Shown one piece after another: positions 34,886 to 43,963 of a DNA stretch of 64,000 bases. The notes beneath the pieces were generated by a model. It ran no database searches, was not told the DNA's origin, and worked only from the letters and a program-made list of their open reading frames with translations. The DNA is taken from NCBI GenBank assembly GCA_010671905.1, contig JAAHII010000001.1, forward strand, positions 7,340,026 through 7,404,025. The letters run 5' to 3'. This DNA comes from Leptolyngbya sp. SIOISBB. Its GTDB lineage: Bacteria; Cyanobacteriota; Cyanobacteriia; Phormidesmidales; Phormidesmidaceae. Positions within the stretch are counted from its first letter, which is position 1, and each line of letters begins with the position of its first letter. The position numbers were made by a program, and so were the translations under genes.

Positions 34886-36124
34886 ATGAGTACTTTTCTG
34901 ATGCTAGAGCGATCCCGACTACCCATTTCTGCTTTGCTAATCGCTCAGTTAGTGGCTTTGGGATGTATTCGTCCATCATTGGCACAATCGCTGCCAGATA
35001 GCAGTATTCGCGAAGAATCTGCACCCGATGTCTTTGCACCGTTAGAGCCGCCCACGCCGAATCGCTTCCCGACCCGGCGTGAAACCAGACAAGCTAATCC
35101 TTCACAGAATATCCCTCTTTACTTGCTAGGGCCAGGAGATGACATTCGCTTCGATGTCTTTAATGTCCCAGAACTCACCAACGACGAAAGCGGCAACCGC
35201 TTGGTGACCGACAATATTTATCGCGTTCTCGCCGATGGCACCATCAGCCTGCCCTGGATTGGGAGCGTCTATGTTACGGGTCTGAGCTTGGAACAGGCAG
35301 CGGCGGCTGTTGCCAGGGAATACGAAGCCTTTATCTTTGACCCAGTCGTAACATTTTCCTTGTCGGCCCCTCGACCGATCCGCATTGCCGTCGCCGGTGA
35401 AGTTGACACCCCTGGCGCTTATACCACCCGTCAAGAAGGGGCCGTTTCGACTGAGGTTTCAGTCGCTGAACTCCGCACCGTTGCCCAAGCGATTCAAAAT
35501 GCAGGGGGCATTACTCAACTCGCTGATATTCGCAATATTGAACTGATCCGGCCCCAACCAGATGGCACTAGAGACGTCATTCCCATCGACTTTTTTGCCC
35601 TATTAGTCGAGGGTGACCAATCTCAGAATGCGTTGTTGAGAGATGGTGATACTGTTTTTGTCCCCAAAGCGATCGCTCTCACGCCTGAAGAAGCTCGCAC
35701 CTTAGCCACTGCTAGCTTTGCTCAAGATTTTATTTTGGTTGATGTAGTCGGTGAAGTTGATGCCCCAGGACGGATTGAACTCGAACCGAACTCGACACTT
35801 AACCAGGCAATCGTAGCGGCTGGCGGTTTTGCTGATGCTCGGGCCCGCACCGCCGAAGTTACCTTCATCCGCGTTAACCCCAATGGCACCGTTGACAAAC
35901 GGGACATCTCAATCGATTTAGCAGCCGGTATCGATGGCGAGAACAATCCACCGCTTCGTGAGAATGACATTGTCATTGTTTCGCGATCGGGGGTTGCTCA
36001 AGCCTCCGACTTCCTAGAGCTGATCGGCACAGCGGCCTCTAGCATCTTGGATCCTGTTCTCGGCGTCTTCAATATCCTCAATATTTTGGATAATATTAAC
36101 GATGACGATGACGACAACAACTAA
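34886..36124 (+). CDS. Polysaccharide export protein (Wza-like, SLBB domains)
   Basis: A 412-residue periplasmic/outer-membrane protein from ATG 34886 (GGAG ribosome-binding site). The signal peptide runs to about SLAQS. Then comes the polysaccharide-export domain (YLLGPGDDIRFDVFNVPELT with ISLPWIGSVYVTGLSLEQAA) and two SLBB beta-grasp domains (VAGEVDTPGAYTT and VVGEVDAPGRIELEPNSTLN, near residues 165 and 285). A hydrophobic segment and an acidic tail (INDDDDDNN) close it. It forms a channel for exopolysaccharide secretion. There is no lipobox Cys at the usual place. Two glycosyltransferase genes lie 3 kb upstream. Confidence 0.9.
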   Translation: MSTFLMLERSRLPISALLIAQLVALGCIRPSLAQSLPDSSIREESAPDVFAPLEPPTPNRFPTRRETRQANPSQNIPLYLLGPGDDIRFDVFNVPELTNDESGNRLVTDNIYRVLADGTISLPWIGSVYVTGLSLEQAAAAVAREYEAFIFDPVVTFSLSAPRPIRIAVAGEVDTPGAYTTRQEGAVSTEVSVAELRTVAQAIQNAGGITQLADIRNIELIRPQPDGTRDVIPIDFFALLVEGDQSQNALLRDGDTVFVPKAIALTPEEARTLATASFAQDFILVDVVGEVDAPGRIELEPNSTLNQAIVAAGGFADARARTAEVTFIRVNPNGTVDKRDISIDLAAGIDGENNPPLRENDIVIVSRSGVAQASDFLELIGTAASSILDPVLGVFNILNILDNINDDDDDNN

Positions 36125-37151
36125 AGAAAATAGGCCGTTGCCGAGATCAGGGAATCAGGAATAATGTTTGCTCTGGGTTGAGTCTGGATGACAGAATCCG
36201 TGGCATCTCAGAATTCAGCCATGCCCTTTTTCTTTTTTATCCATGTGATCGGCGAGGTTCAAATGGCTGAAGAAAATCTTCTCATCAGAATCGTCCCTCT
36301 CGCTGTGTTGCCCCCCCAAGAAGTCAAGTGCTTAGCCTGGGCTTGAGCGGATTTGGCTAATCTTCAGTCCCTAGCTCATATCCTTCAGCCCGATCGCAGT
36401 TATGGGCGCACTGGCGCTTCGACAACAAGGCTACATCAGCCGTGGCCATGGGCTATTGTGAATTCCCACTCCTAACTCATGAACTCTTGATTCTCCAAGG
36501 GCTTCAATCAATCGCCTCTTAACAGCTTAGTGATCTCCGTTTAGGTGGGTCTAAAGATCCCATCTAAACTTGTAATTACTCGACTACAAGAAGTGGGGGG
36601 CATAGTGTCAACAAAATAGGGCCAAGCTGAGAATGCTAAATACGTGTAAATACGCAACAAAAAAGCTCTTAAATTTACCACTACTTTTTCAGTTTTATCT
36701 GCATTAGCTAGCCTTGATAGAGCACAAATAATTTATCAAGTGAGGCAATAAAAGACGTTTCAGGTTATGCAATTTCATCTCAATAATTCGAAAAGCCATC
36801 TTTAGGAGATAACTATTGCCCATCGAATGTCGCCGGTAGCATGAGGAGTATAGAATCCTCCTGTTACAAGCTTCTCAACGGATGCTTTTGACTGATCAGG
36901 CTTAATCATTGCTGCGAAAAAACTGTCGAAGGCTGAAATGCTTCTTGCCAAAAGCTTTCTGCTTTACTTCCTCAGTCAGAAATTTCAAAATCAAGCAGTT
37001 CAATCTAGAAGGTGTTGAATTCTTATAAGGACTGGGCAACATAAATCTGTGCAAAACACGAAATGTGTTGTTCACGCTACATAATTCTTATGGGTCGCTG
37101 ACCAATAGGTTTTGCATTTCCTTACCCAAACATATTTTGAGGTTTATCACT
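36125..37151. other. Long non-coding region upstream of gvpA
   Basis: A 1027-bp stretch without a convincing gene. Near its start a weak hairpin (GGCAT..ATGCC, 36202-36227) is followed by CTTTTTCTTTTTT, a likely terminator of the Wza-like gene. The second half is AT-rich and probably holds the gvpA promoter and a long 5' leader. A GAGG at 37138 lies 10 bp before the gvpA ATG. I could not assign -10/-35 elements with confidence. Confidence 0.5.
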
Positions 37152-37370
37152 ATGGCTGTTGAAAAAGTAAACTCTTCGTCCAGTTTGGCTGAAGTTGTCG
37201 ATCGCATTCTTGATAAAGGTATTGTGGTGGATGCTTGGGTTCGCGTATCTCTGGTCGGTATTGAACTGTTGGCAATTGAGGCACGGGTCGTAATCGCATC
37301 TGTTGATACCTACCTGAAGTATGCCGAAGCTGTCGGTTTGACTGCCCAAGCTGCGGTTCCTGCTTCATAG
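37152..37370 (+). CDS. gvpA: Gas vesicle major structural protein GvpA
   Basis: A 72-residue protein that assembles into the ribbed gas-permeable shell giving buoyancy. The sequence [20 protein letters not shown], then [20 protein letters not shown] and [20 protein letters not shown], is the strongly conserved GvpA fold (helix, two beta strands, helix). The open frame begins at 37065, but the ATG at 37152 matches the family start exactly. A single gvpA copy is present; many cyanobacteria have several. gvpC follows after 305 bp. Confidence 0.98.
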   Translation: MAVEKVNSSSSLAEVVDRILDKGIVVDAWVRVSLVGIELLAIEARVVIASVDTYLKYAEAVGLTAQAAVPAS

Positions 37371-37401
37371 TTCGGTTGGCGATTTTAATTCACTCAGTTT
37401 G

Positions 37402-37446
37402 GGAGGAACTAGCGGTGAGGCAGCTTTCCTCTCAGACATTTATTTT
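37402..37446 (+). terminator. Possible attenuating hairpin between gvpA and gvpC
   Basis: GAGGAA at 37403-37408 can pair with TTCCTC at 37426-37431, and a T-rich stretch (TTTATTTTTTC) follows at 37438-37448. A partial terminator here would let gvpA RNA exceed gvpC RNA, as known in other cyanobacteria. The stem is short. Confidence 0.35.
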
Positions 37447-37675
37447 TTCAAATTTGTTGACTGTATTTCACCTTTTTGAAATTGGAATGTTGGGTTGATC
37501 AGCGCAACGTTGTCTGCTGGTTGAGGCACATTTGGTTGTCTGAGCACAACTTATGGCTGAATCTCAATTTGCTTCAAAAACGCGATATCTCGTATTCCTA
37601 CTCCAAAGTGAATTTTTAAGTCCGATAGAAATTCGATAGAGATCTTTTAACACAATTGCAGAGCTTTAAAGGGAG

Positions 37676-38662
37676 ATGACGGCGATGGCGGCACTCCAAG
37701 AACAATGGGAAATGGCGCGAAAAGCGCGCCAACAAGAAATCGTTCAGCGCCAGCAAGCAGTGCAGGAAACGCTGGCTCACTGTCAGCAAAACCGTGAAGC
37801 AAATGCGGTAGACATGCGGGCAAAACTCGCAGCCTATTACGGTTCTGTGCAAGACGAAACGAAACTGTATCTGACGCAGGTTGAGCAACAGCGGCGAGTC
37901 ATGGCGCAGCAAACTGCTCAACAACTGCAGGTCTTTGATGCGGAATTGCGAGCAGTCGTTGCTGAGCTAAGAGCGGCGAACCAAGCAGACATGGCAGAAC
38001 TGCAACAGGTGACCCAAGAAGTGTTGGCTACTTACCAGCGCGATCGCGCTGTGATGCGCGACCAACAGCAGCAGGTGTTGTCTGAGTATGTTGATGAGCT
38101 TCAAGGAGCAGTGGCTGACTGTTTGGCCGAAATTGCCGGTAATCGACGGGCGATGGCAGTGGTTGACCAAGCTCAGCGCCACCGTGATCGCGAAGCCCTG
38201 ACCGATGATGTCGAAGCCTTACGCGAGGAATTCGCCATCTATCGGGAGCAAATGCGTGACTTTCGCGAAAATTTGAGGCAATCCGTTTGGGGAGACGCCA
38301 GTCCTACTGTGGCAACTCCTGCCAAGACCACGACTGATTCTAAAGCCTCGTCCCGCAATTCTCGTACTAGAGTTCAAGCGGGGGCGACCACCAAAGCTAA
38401 ATCAGCGGCTGCAACTAAGGGTGCTAAAGCTCCGGCACCAGTCGGGAAAAAGGCATCCCCAGCGAAATCAATGGTGCCGACCGAAGAAGCCGTATTTAAC
38501 TATTTGCAAGCCCATCATGATGGGGCGCGATTGACCGCAATTGAGTCAACTTTAGGCATTAATCGATTTCAGGCGGTTGACGCCCTACGATCGCTCATCC
38601 AAAAAGAGCTCATCGTTCAAAAAGATAGAACCTACCGTATCCAAGAGGAAGCCGTTCTGTGA
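37676..38662 (+). CDS. gvpC: Gas vesicle protein GvpC with an added C-terminal winged-helix-like domain
   Basis: A 328-residue protein; ATG 37676 or 37685. Residues about 10-206 are one long charged helix of Gln/Arg/Glu-rich, roughly 33-residue repeats, ending [12 protein letters not shown], which matches the C-terminal end of Anabaena GvpC. GvpC binds the outside of the shell and stiffens it. Residues 208-267 are a Thr/Ala/Lys linker. Residues 268-325 form a small helical domain ([20 protein letters not shown] then [11 protein letters not shown]) that looks like a winged helix and is nearly repeated at the end of GvpN. Ordinary GvpC lacks such a domain. The stop overlaps the gvpN start by 4 nt. 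Confidence 0.88.
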   Translation: MTAMAALQEQWEMARKARQQEIVQRQQAVQETLAHCQQNREANAVDMRAKLAAYYGSVQDETKLYLTQVEQQRRVMAQQTAQQLQVFDAELRAVVAELRAANQADMAELQQVTQEVLATYQRDRAVMRDQQQQVLSEYVDELQGAVADCLAEIAGNRRAMAVVDQAQRHRDREALTDDVEALREEFAIYREQMRDFRENLRQSVWGDASPTVATPAKTTTDSKASSRNSRTRVQAGATTKAKSAAATKGAKAPAPVGKKASPAKSMVPTEEAVFNYLQAHHDGARLTAIESTLGINRFQAVDALRSLIQKELIVQKDRTYRIQEEAVL

Positions 38663-39912
38663 GCACCGTTTTACAAGCCCGCCCCCGTAACTTTGTCAGC
38701 ACCCCCGCGGTCGAACGCATTGCCCGCCGAGCCTTACGGTACCTCCAATCCGGTTATTCGGTGCATCTACGCGGCCCGGCGGGTACTGGCAAAACCACCC
38801 TGGCTCTGCATCTCGCAGATTTATTGAGTCGGCCCATCATGCTGGTGTTTGGCGACGATGAGTTTAAAACCTCTGATCTGATCGGTAATCAATCCGGCTA
38901 TACCCGTAAAAAGGTTGTCGACAACTTCATCCATAGCGTCGTCAAGGTGGAAGATGAACTGCGCCACAATTGGGTAGATTCGCGACTAACGCTGGCCTGC
39001 CGAGAAGGGTTCACGCTGGTCTATGACGAGTTCAACCGCTCGCGACCAGAAGTTAATAATGTGCTGCTGTCGGCCCTAGAAGAAAAGCTTCTGGTGTTGC
39101 CACCGAGCGGTCATCGCCCTGAATATCTACGAGTGAATCCCCATTTTCGCGCTATTTTTACGTCCAATCCAGAAGAATATGCGGGTGTGCATGGTACGCA
39201 GGATGCTCTGTTGGATCGGCTGATTACGATTCACATGCCGGAGCCCGATGAACTCACTCAGCAACAAATCCTGGTGCAAAAAGTCGGTATCGACTCAGCT
39301 GATGCGTTATTGGTTGTACGCCTCGTCAAAGCTTTTCATACCGAAATCGGTAGTCAAATAGCGACGAGTCTCCGGCCCAGCTTGATGATTGCCAATATCT
39401 GTCATGAGCACGGTGTGCCGATGATGACCGAAGATGCTGATTTTCGAGATGTGTGTAGCGATGTCTTGTTGTCTCGCATTACGAATGAGCTATCCACAGC
39501 GACTCAGGCTTTATGGGATGTCTTTAATGAATTGACCCTGGGCGTAGCGGTAACATCGACGGCGGCAGGGGCGATCGCAGCAACGGCTCAGCCAGACTCT
39601 AAATTGCCAAAAACTGGTTCGACTGGCTCTGAGAAACCTAAGTCTGCCACCAAAAAGGCAAAAGCTACCAATAGCACTAAATCGCCCGCCTCTGACGAAA
39701 CCGCTGAAGCAGCAGTTTTAGGAGAAATTGAATCTAGCATTTTGACCTTTTTGACCGCTAAAGACTCAGCCTCGCTGACAGAAATTGAATCAGAGTTGTC
39801 TTTGACTCGATTCAAAGCTGTAGATGCTCTGCGATCGCTGATCGAAATGGGCTATTTGCAAAAGCAGAATACTTCCGGTAAACCCGCTATCTATCGTTTG
39901 CAAGATAACTAG
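38659..39912 (+). CDS. gvpN: Gas vesicle AAA+ ATPase GvpN with an added C-terminal domain
   Basis: A 417-residue MoxR-type AAA+ ATPase from GTG 38659. Walker A is [14 protein letters not shown] (39-46), Walker B is [14 protein letters not shown], sensor 1 is [11 protein letters not shown], and the arginine-finger region is [15 protein letters not shown]. GvpN is needed for efficient gas-vesicle enlargement. The AAA core ends near residue 300. A Lys/Ser/Thr-rich linker (311-352) and a 60-residue domain (353-415: [20 protein letters not shown]) follow, closely matching the end of GvpC. It is translationally coupled to gvpC. An imperfect hairpin follows. Confidence 0.95.
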   Translation: MSTVLQARPRNFVSTPAVERIARRALRYLQSGYSVHLRGPAGTGKTTLALHLADLLSRPIMLVFGDDEFKTSDLIGNQSGYTRKKVVDNFIHSVVKVEDELRHNWVDSRLTLACREGFTLVYDEFNRSRPEVNNVLLSALEEKLLVLPPSGHRPEYLRVNPHFRAIFTSNPEEYAGVHGTQDALLDRLITIHMPEPDELTQQQILVQKVGIDSADALLVVRLVKAFHTEIGSQIATSLRPSLMIANICHEHGVPMMTEDADFRDVCSDVLLSRITNELSTATQALWDVFNELTLGVAVTSTAAGAIAATAQPDSKLPKTGSTGSEKPKSATKKAKATNSTKSPASDETAEAAVLGEIESSILTFLTAKDSASLTEIESELSLTRFKAVDALRSLIEMGYLQKQNTSGKPAIYRLQDN

Positions 39913-39967
39913 CCAACTGGCTTCTCGCCCAGCGCGGGTTGTCAGCAATTGGCGAGAAACTAGCTGG
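39913..39967 (+). terminator. Imperfect hairpin between gvpN and gvpJ
   Basis: CCAACTGGCTTCTCGCC (39913-39929) pairs with GGCGAGAAACTAGCTGG (39951-39967) over 17 positions with three mismatches, right after the gvpN stop. There is no clear T-run. It may separate gvpJ expression from gvpACN or stabilise the upstream RNA. Confidence 0.4.
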
Positions 39968-40178
39968 ATTCACTCGATCAACGGTCGCCAGGGAGCGTTT
40001 GCACTACTCTGCTAATTCCCTTAAGTCCGGTAAATGATGGTCGATCATTCTGGGTGAGTGGCTCACAATTGAAGCGATCGCACACAATTAGGCTAAACGC
40101 AGACATCGGCCAGGCTTGGCATGATAGCTTGCAATGACATCTGCAGGATCTGTGCCACTGCTGCACAAAGGGACAACT

Positions 40179-40541
40179 ATGACCGGCCAATCAATATCCC
40201 GCGCCTCAGGTACTAACCGCCCAATGGCCACAGCTACCCAAGGGTCAACCTTAGTAGATGTTTTGGAACGGGTATTAGACAAAGGCATCGTCATCGCTGG
40301 CGATATCTCCGTTTCTGTCGGCTCGACCGAATTGCTCACGATTCGCATTCGCTTGCTGGTAGCGTCAGTCGATAAAGCCCGCGAAATGGGGATTAATTGG
40401 TGGGAAAACGATCCCTATTTGAGTGCGCGATCGCAAGAACTCTTAACGGCTAACGAACAACTGCAAGCCCGAATTGAGAACTTAGAACAAGAGTTGAAAC
40501 TCTTGCGTGCTCAAGACGAAAGCGATGATGAGCATACCTGA
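40179..40541 (+). CDS. gvpJ: Gas vesicle protein GvpJ
   Basis: A 120-residue GvpA-related minor shell protein. It starts at ATG 40179, supported by AAAGGGAC upstream; an ATG at 40134 is possible. The core TLVDVLERVLDKGIVIAGDI and TIRIRLLVASVDKAREMGIN parallels GvpA, followed by the GvpJ-specific WWENDPYLS and a coiled-coil tail (LLTANEQLQARIENLEQELK). GvpJ likely caps or nucleates the vesicle. It ends the cluster; the next gene converges 30 bp away, so gvpK, gvpF/L, gvpG, gvpV and gvpW are not adjacent. Confidence 0.93.
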   Translation: MTGQSISRASGTNRPMATATQGSTLVDVLERVLDKGIVIAGDISVSVGSTELLTIRIRLLVASVDKAREMGINWWENDPYLSARSQELLTANEQLQARIENLEQELKLLRAQDESDDEHT

Positions 40542-40571
40542 TGGATGCGCCAGTAGACTAACAGCGCTGGA

Positions 40572-41276
40572 TCAGATTTGCTGCACCATGATTTCAACAT
40601 CGGTGGGGTTGTCTTGGGTGATCACTGGATACGCAGTTGTACTCGTCCAGCTGAGGTCGCCGTCGTAGAAAATCTGAGCACGTACAACGTAACGATTTTG
40701 CGGCACAATGTCGGCGGGGTCATAGGTGACTGAGTAAGGAATTGGCACTTGCTGCCCCGAAGTGTGGATGATGTCTCCAGCGATTACGGTGGAGTGGGTG
40801 TCTGCTCGACTCACGTCTTCTAAAGTAACCACGACAGTGGCATCAGGGGGCAGCGCAATGCGCTCTCGGTAGGTGACAGTGCCGGTAATCGCTGATGCCG
40901 CTTGTGACTCACAGGCTATTCTCACCGCGCCAAGGAGCCACGCACCGGGTTGAGGGGCTAATCCGCCAGGATTATCGATGATATTTTGCCAACCATAGCC
41001 TTCGGCATCGTATTGCATCATGTTGGAGCGCATAGCTTCTAAGTCAGTGATGACGTTCTGACGACTTGTATCTAGTAATGACAAAAACTCATCAGTGTTT
41101 TCCGCATTGGGCATCGAAGTCACAATAGCGCATACTTCAGCACTGCTGGGAGACATATGGGCATCTGCCAGCAAGGGGGGAGCAGCGACTACTGCATGAG
41201 ACAACAAAGACATCATCGATAGGGTAACTGCCGCAGCCACCCCGACAAAGGCCAACCAAATCTTCTTGATCATCAT
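40572..41276 (-). CDS. Secreted protein with a YbaY-like domain
   Basis: A 234-residue exported protein. The signal peptide is MMIKKIWLAFVGVAAAVTLS with cleavage near VVAAP. Residues 20-125 are an unrecognised helical region with two cysteines (EVCAIV and RIACES). Residues about 130-232 form a beta sandwich: ITGTVTYRERIALPPDATVV, then VTLEDVSRAD, PIPYSVTYDPADI and the closing IMVQQI, the pattern of YbaY/YscW lipoprotein-like domains. There is no lipobox. Its function is unknown. It converges on gvpJ but is probably unrelated to buoyancy. Confidence 0.75.
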   Translation of the reverse strand: MMIKKIWLAFVGVAAAVTLSMMSLLSHAVVAAPPLLADAHMSPSSAEVCAIVTSMPNAENTDEFLSLLDTSRQNVITDLEAMRSNMMQYDAEGYGWQNIIDNPGGLAPQPGAWLLGAVRIACESQAASAITGTVTYRERIALPPDATVVVTLEDVSRADTHSTVIAGDIIHTSGQQVPIPYSVTYDPADIVPQNRYVVRAQIFYDGDLSWTSTTAYPVITQDNPTDVEIMVQQI

Positions 41277-41423
41277 GCTTGCGCCCAGCCTCTTCCAGAA
41301 TATTGAAGACTTTTCGCGCAGATCTTATCCCCTCATCTCGGCGGCAACGTTTTCCACCAGAAGAAATTTAGGTTTTGTGCTGAGATAAAGAGAACTGTTC
41401 AGTTCGAAGAGGGGCGATTGCCC

Positions 41424-43061
41424 CTAAAGATTGAGCACCAGTTGATTGACCGGAGACTCGGTTTGATGCTTCCGAACTTTGGGCGGTGTAACGTCGACGT
41501 GGGCAACAAACCAAGTGCGCAGGGCGATCGCCTGTTGAGCATCCAGGGCCGTTAGGTCTAACGCAGCGGGAAACAGCGATTCTGTTGGCAACTGTGCCCA
41601 AGTAATTTCGCTGCTATGGCGATCGCTGCCAAAGGGGGTGAGGTCATTGGGTAAATGGGCCAGATGGGGCACCACATTGACTCGACTGAGAAAGCGGCTG
41701 CGCTGTTTTTCGAGCTGTTTAACTCGCTTTTGCCGGGCTTGACGATAATCCAAAATCGGGGTGGGATAGCCTTTCATCGGGGGTGGACTACCGAGTTGGG
41801 AAGGGGCAAGGTGAGCTAGTTCAGGTACCCAATGTTTGATGAAAGCGCCGTCGGGGTCGCAGCGATCGACCGCCACCTGACCGGGATTGTAAATGCGCGT
41901 CCAGGTCTTATCGAGACAGTGGGTCACGCCAGACTGCATGGCCCATTGGTAATGGTCGATGGGACAGTCACCATCAATCAGATGCCGCATGAAATGGAGT
42001 GCGCCGAAGCGCCAGTCCATGCCCAACAGATTGCTTAAGAAGCTGGCATAAATCGCTCGGGCACGAAAGTTCAGCGCCTGCCATCCCCCAGTTGCGCTTA
42101 AGCAGCGGGCTGCCGCATCCACAATAGGAAAGCCAGTTTGCCCCTCTTGCCAGGCTTGGTACAAGTCTTCGTCAAAGGCCCAACCGTCCTCGTCAAACAC
42201 GGTGTAGAGCGATCGCAGTTCTAACTGGGGCAAATACCGAAACCGTTGGGCAAAGCCACTACCCCAGCGCAGGCGCGCAATCAACTGCTGGTGGCTGCGA
42301 CGAATACGAAAGTCACCTTGATCCGGCGTTTGCTGAATCGTTTGCACACATTCCCGCACGGAAATCGCCCCAAATTTGATGTGGGGACTCAGGCCCGTTG
42401 TTGCTTCGGCACTGGGATAAGACAACTGCCAGTAATAGCGATCGCTCTTATCGCTGAGAAAATCTGCTAGCAACTTCCTTGCGGCGGCGGTGCCCCCAAG
42501 GGGAATCGGTTTGCTGTCGGCGATGTGCTCTAAGGCTTGCAGACTGGGGAGAACGTCACTGGCAATATCGGGGGGGACCTCGACGCGGGCAGGGGTGGGC
42601 ACCAACGGCGCTGACATATCGCGAAACCAGCGCGATCGATAGCGAGGATATGGAATCAACTCAGCCAAACTGGCAGGCGGTTCGAACCAGCGAATTTTCA
42701 TGCCCTGGTCAGCTAGCACCTGATTGAGTCGGGCATCGCGCACCCGACCGTAAATGCGTTCGCAGTCGGTGTGGGCGTAAATCCCTTCAGCAGCCGTTTC
42801 CCGAATCAGCTCAGGTAACACCTGCACCGGATCGCCGCCTCGTAGAATAAGTCGGCCGCCTCGCGCTTGCAGATCCGCATCTAGTGCAGCAAGGCAGTCG
42901 AGCATAAAAGCCACCCGCCCCGCACCCGTTTCAGGATGCTTGAGCAGTGCCCGGTCGAAGATAAAGACAGGAACTACCCAGCCGCGTCGTGCCGCTCGAA
43001 AGAGCGGCTCATGATCGCTGATGCGCAAATCTCGGCGAAACCAAACCAGGGTGCGATTCAT
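41424..43061 (-). CDS. Photolyase/cryptochrome family FAD-binding protein
   Basis: A 545-residue flavoprotein. The N-terminal alpha/beta domain begins MNRTLVWFRRDLRISDHEPL. The C-terminal FAD domain shows LSPHIKFGAISVRECV, TGFPIVDAAARCLSATGGWQ, ASFLSNLLGMDWRFG and TRIYNPGQVAVDRCDPDGAF. Around the FAD ring the usual N-x-G-x-W-Q-W is D-H-Y-Q-W-A-M-Q-S-G-V-T, which sets it in a less-studied subgroup rather than the classical CPD photolyases. It may repair DNA in light or act as a photoreceptor. A C-terminal tail of about 90 residues adds no known motif. It is monocistronic. Confidence 0.88.
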   Translation of the reverse strand: MNRTLVWFRRDLRISDHEPLFRAARRGWVVPVFIFDRALLKHPETGAGRVAFMLDCLAALDADLQARGGRLILRGGDPVQVLPELIRETAAEGIYAHTDCERIYGRVRDARLNQVLADQGMKIRWFEPPASLAELIPYPRYRSRWFRDMSAPLVPTPARVEVPPDIASDVLPSLQALEHIADSKPIPLGGTAAARKLLADFLSDKSDRYYWQLSYPSAEATTGLSPHIKFGAISVRECVQTIQQTPDQGDFRIRRSHQQLIARLRWGSGFAQRFRYLPQLELRSLYTVFDEDGWAFDEDLYQAWQEGQTGFPIVDAAARCLSATGGWQALNFRARAIYASFLSNLLGMDWRFGALHFMRHLIDGDCPIDHYQWAMQSGVTHCLDKTWTRIYNPGQVAVDRCDPDGAFIKHWVPELAHLAPSQLGSPPPMKGYPTPILDYRQARQKRVKQLEKQRSRFLSRVNVVPHLAHLPNDLTPFGSDRHSSEITWAQLPTESLFPAALDLTALDAQQAIALRTWFVAHVDVTPPKVRKHQTESPVNQLVLNL

Positions 43062-43266
43062 GAGGCAAAGATTAGCAATGGCAAGGTGAAAGACTAAAGC
43101 ACCCTATTGATCACCTTAGCAAAACTTCAAGTTCAGCGATCTCTTTACCGCGTAGAACAATTGTACTATATTTGTACTAGGCCTCATTTGCAGCGAATCT
43201 TTCTTCCTCTGAATACCTGTCGAAGGCCTCGCAAACCCCCTTATGTCGTTGTCGAGGAGGGCAATT

Positions 43267-43908
43267 ATGACCCACTCCACCCCGCAATCACCATCCAGAA
43301 GTCAATACAGTTCGTACTATCGTGGCCCGCAGCCGACCCGCATACAGTTCGGTGATTTTGCTCCTCGCCGCTCGCCTAGCCAGTCTTCTCAAACCCATTA
43401 TCAGAGGCAGTATCGGCCGGTTCAGGTACCGCCAACTACTCACGCCTCACAGGCTGCTGCCGCTTATGGGCGTCCTCCAGTGCCGCAAGTTCGCCGTCAA
43501 CCTCGGCGACGCAAGCGCTACGTGCGGCGATCGCCTCGGAGTTATTTGTTAGCGGGGGGCAGCATGTTGGCGCTGGCAGCGCTAATGGTGGGGCCAAGGC
43601 CCATGATGGATCAGAGCGCCGATCAATCCTCGGCCAAGGTCGCTTGTCAAGAAACGACTCAAGCGAAGTCGGTGTTGTCGCGGGCGGAATTGTCGGAATT
43701 GCTGGCCATTTCGGAGCGGGCTCCCAAGGCTGATGTCCAAGCGGTCATTGAAGAACCTTACTGCACCTTGCTCCCAGTTGAAGTGCGAGAAGGCGTCACT
43801 GCGCAGCGGGTGGCCTATCCACTGGAGTTTAATCCTGAAACTTGGCTCATCGTGCTCTATGAAGGTGAAGAGTACGCTGGGTTTGACTTCAGTTTTTCGC
43901 GCGAGTAA
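43267..43908 (+). CDS. Hypothetical single-span membrane protein
   Basis: A 213-residue protein from ATG 43267, set by the strong ribosome-binding site GAGGAGG at 43254-43260; the open frame extends to 43243. The first 95 residues are Ser/Pro/Gln/Arg-rich and probably disordered, ending in a very basic patch (RRQPRRRKRYVRRSPRSYLL). One hydrophobic segment (LLAGGSMLALAALMVG) follows. The outer part of about 100 residues contains two Cys (KVACQ and EPYCTLL). The positive-inside rule puts the basic part in the cytoplasm. I do not recognise the family. Confidence 0.75.
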   Translation: MTHSTPQSPSRSQYSSYYRGPQPTRIQFGDFAPRRSPSQSSQTHYQRQYRPVQVPPTTHASQAAAAYGRPPVPQVRRQPRRRKRYVRRSPRSYLLAGGSMLALAALMVGPRPMMDQSADQSSAKVACQETTQAKSVLSRAELSELLAISERAPKADVQAVIEEPYCTLLPVEVREGVTAQRVAYPLEFNPETWLIVLYEGEEYAGFDFSFSRE

Positions 43909-43963
43909 TGGTTGTCCCGAGAAGGTCTCCTGAAAAAGTTTGAGCGTTTATCCAGGTGTCGTC

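Noticed and set aside
36221-36345. Short plus-strand ORF with MAEENLLIRIVPLAVL in the gvpA upstream region
   Set aside because: It has no ribosome-binding site, is only about 40 codons long and runs through a probable terminator T-tract.
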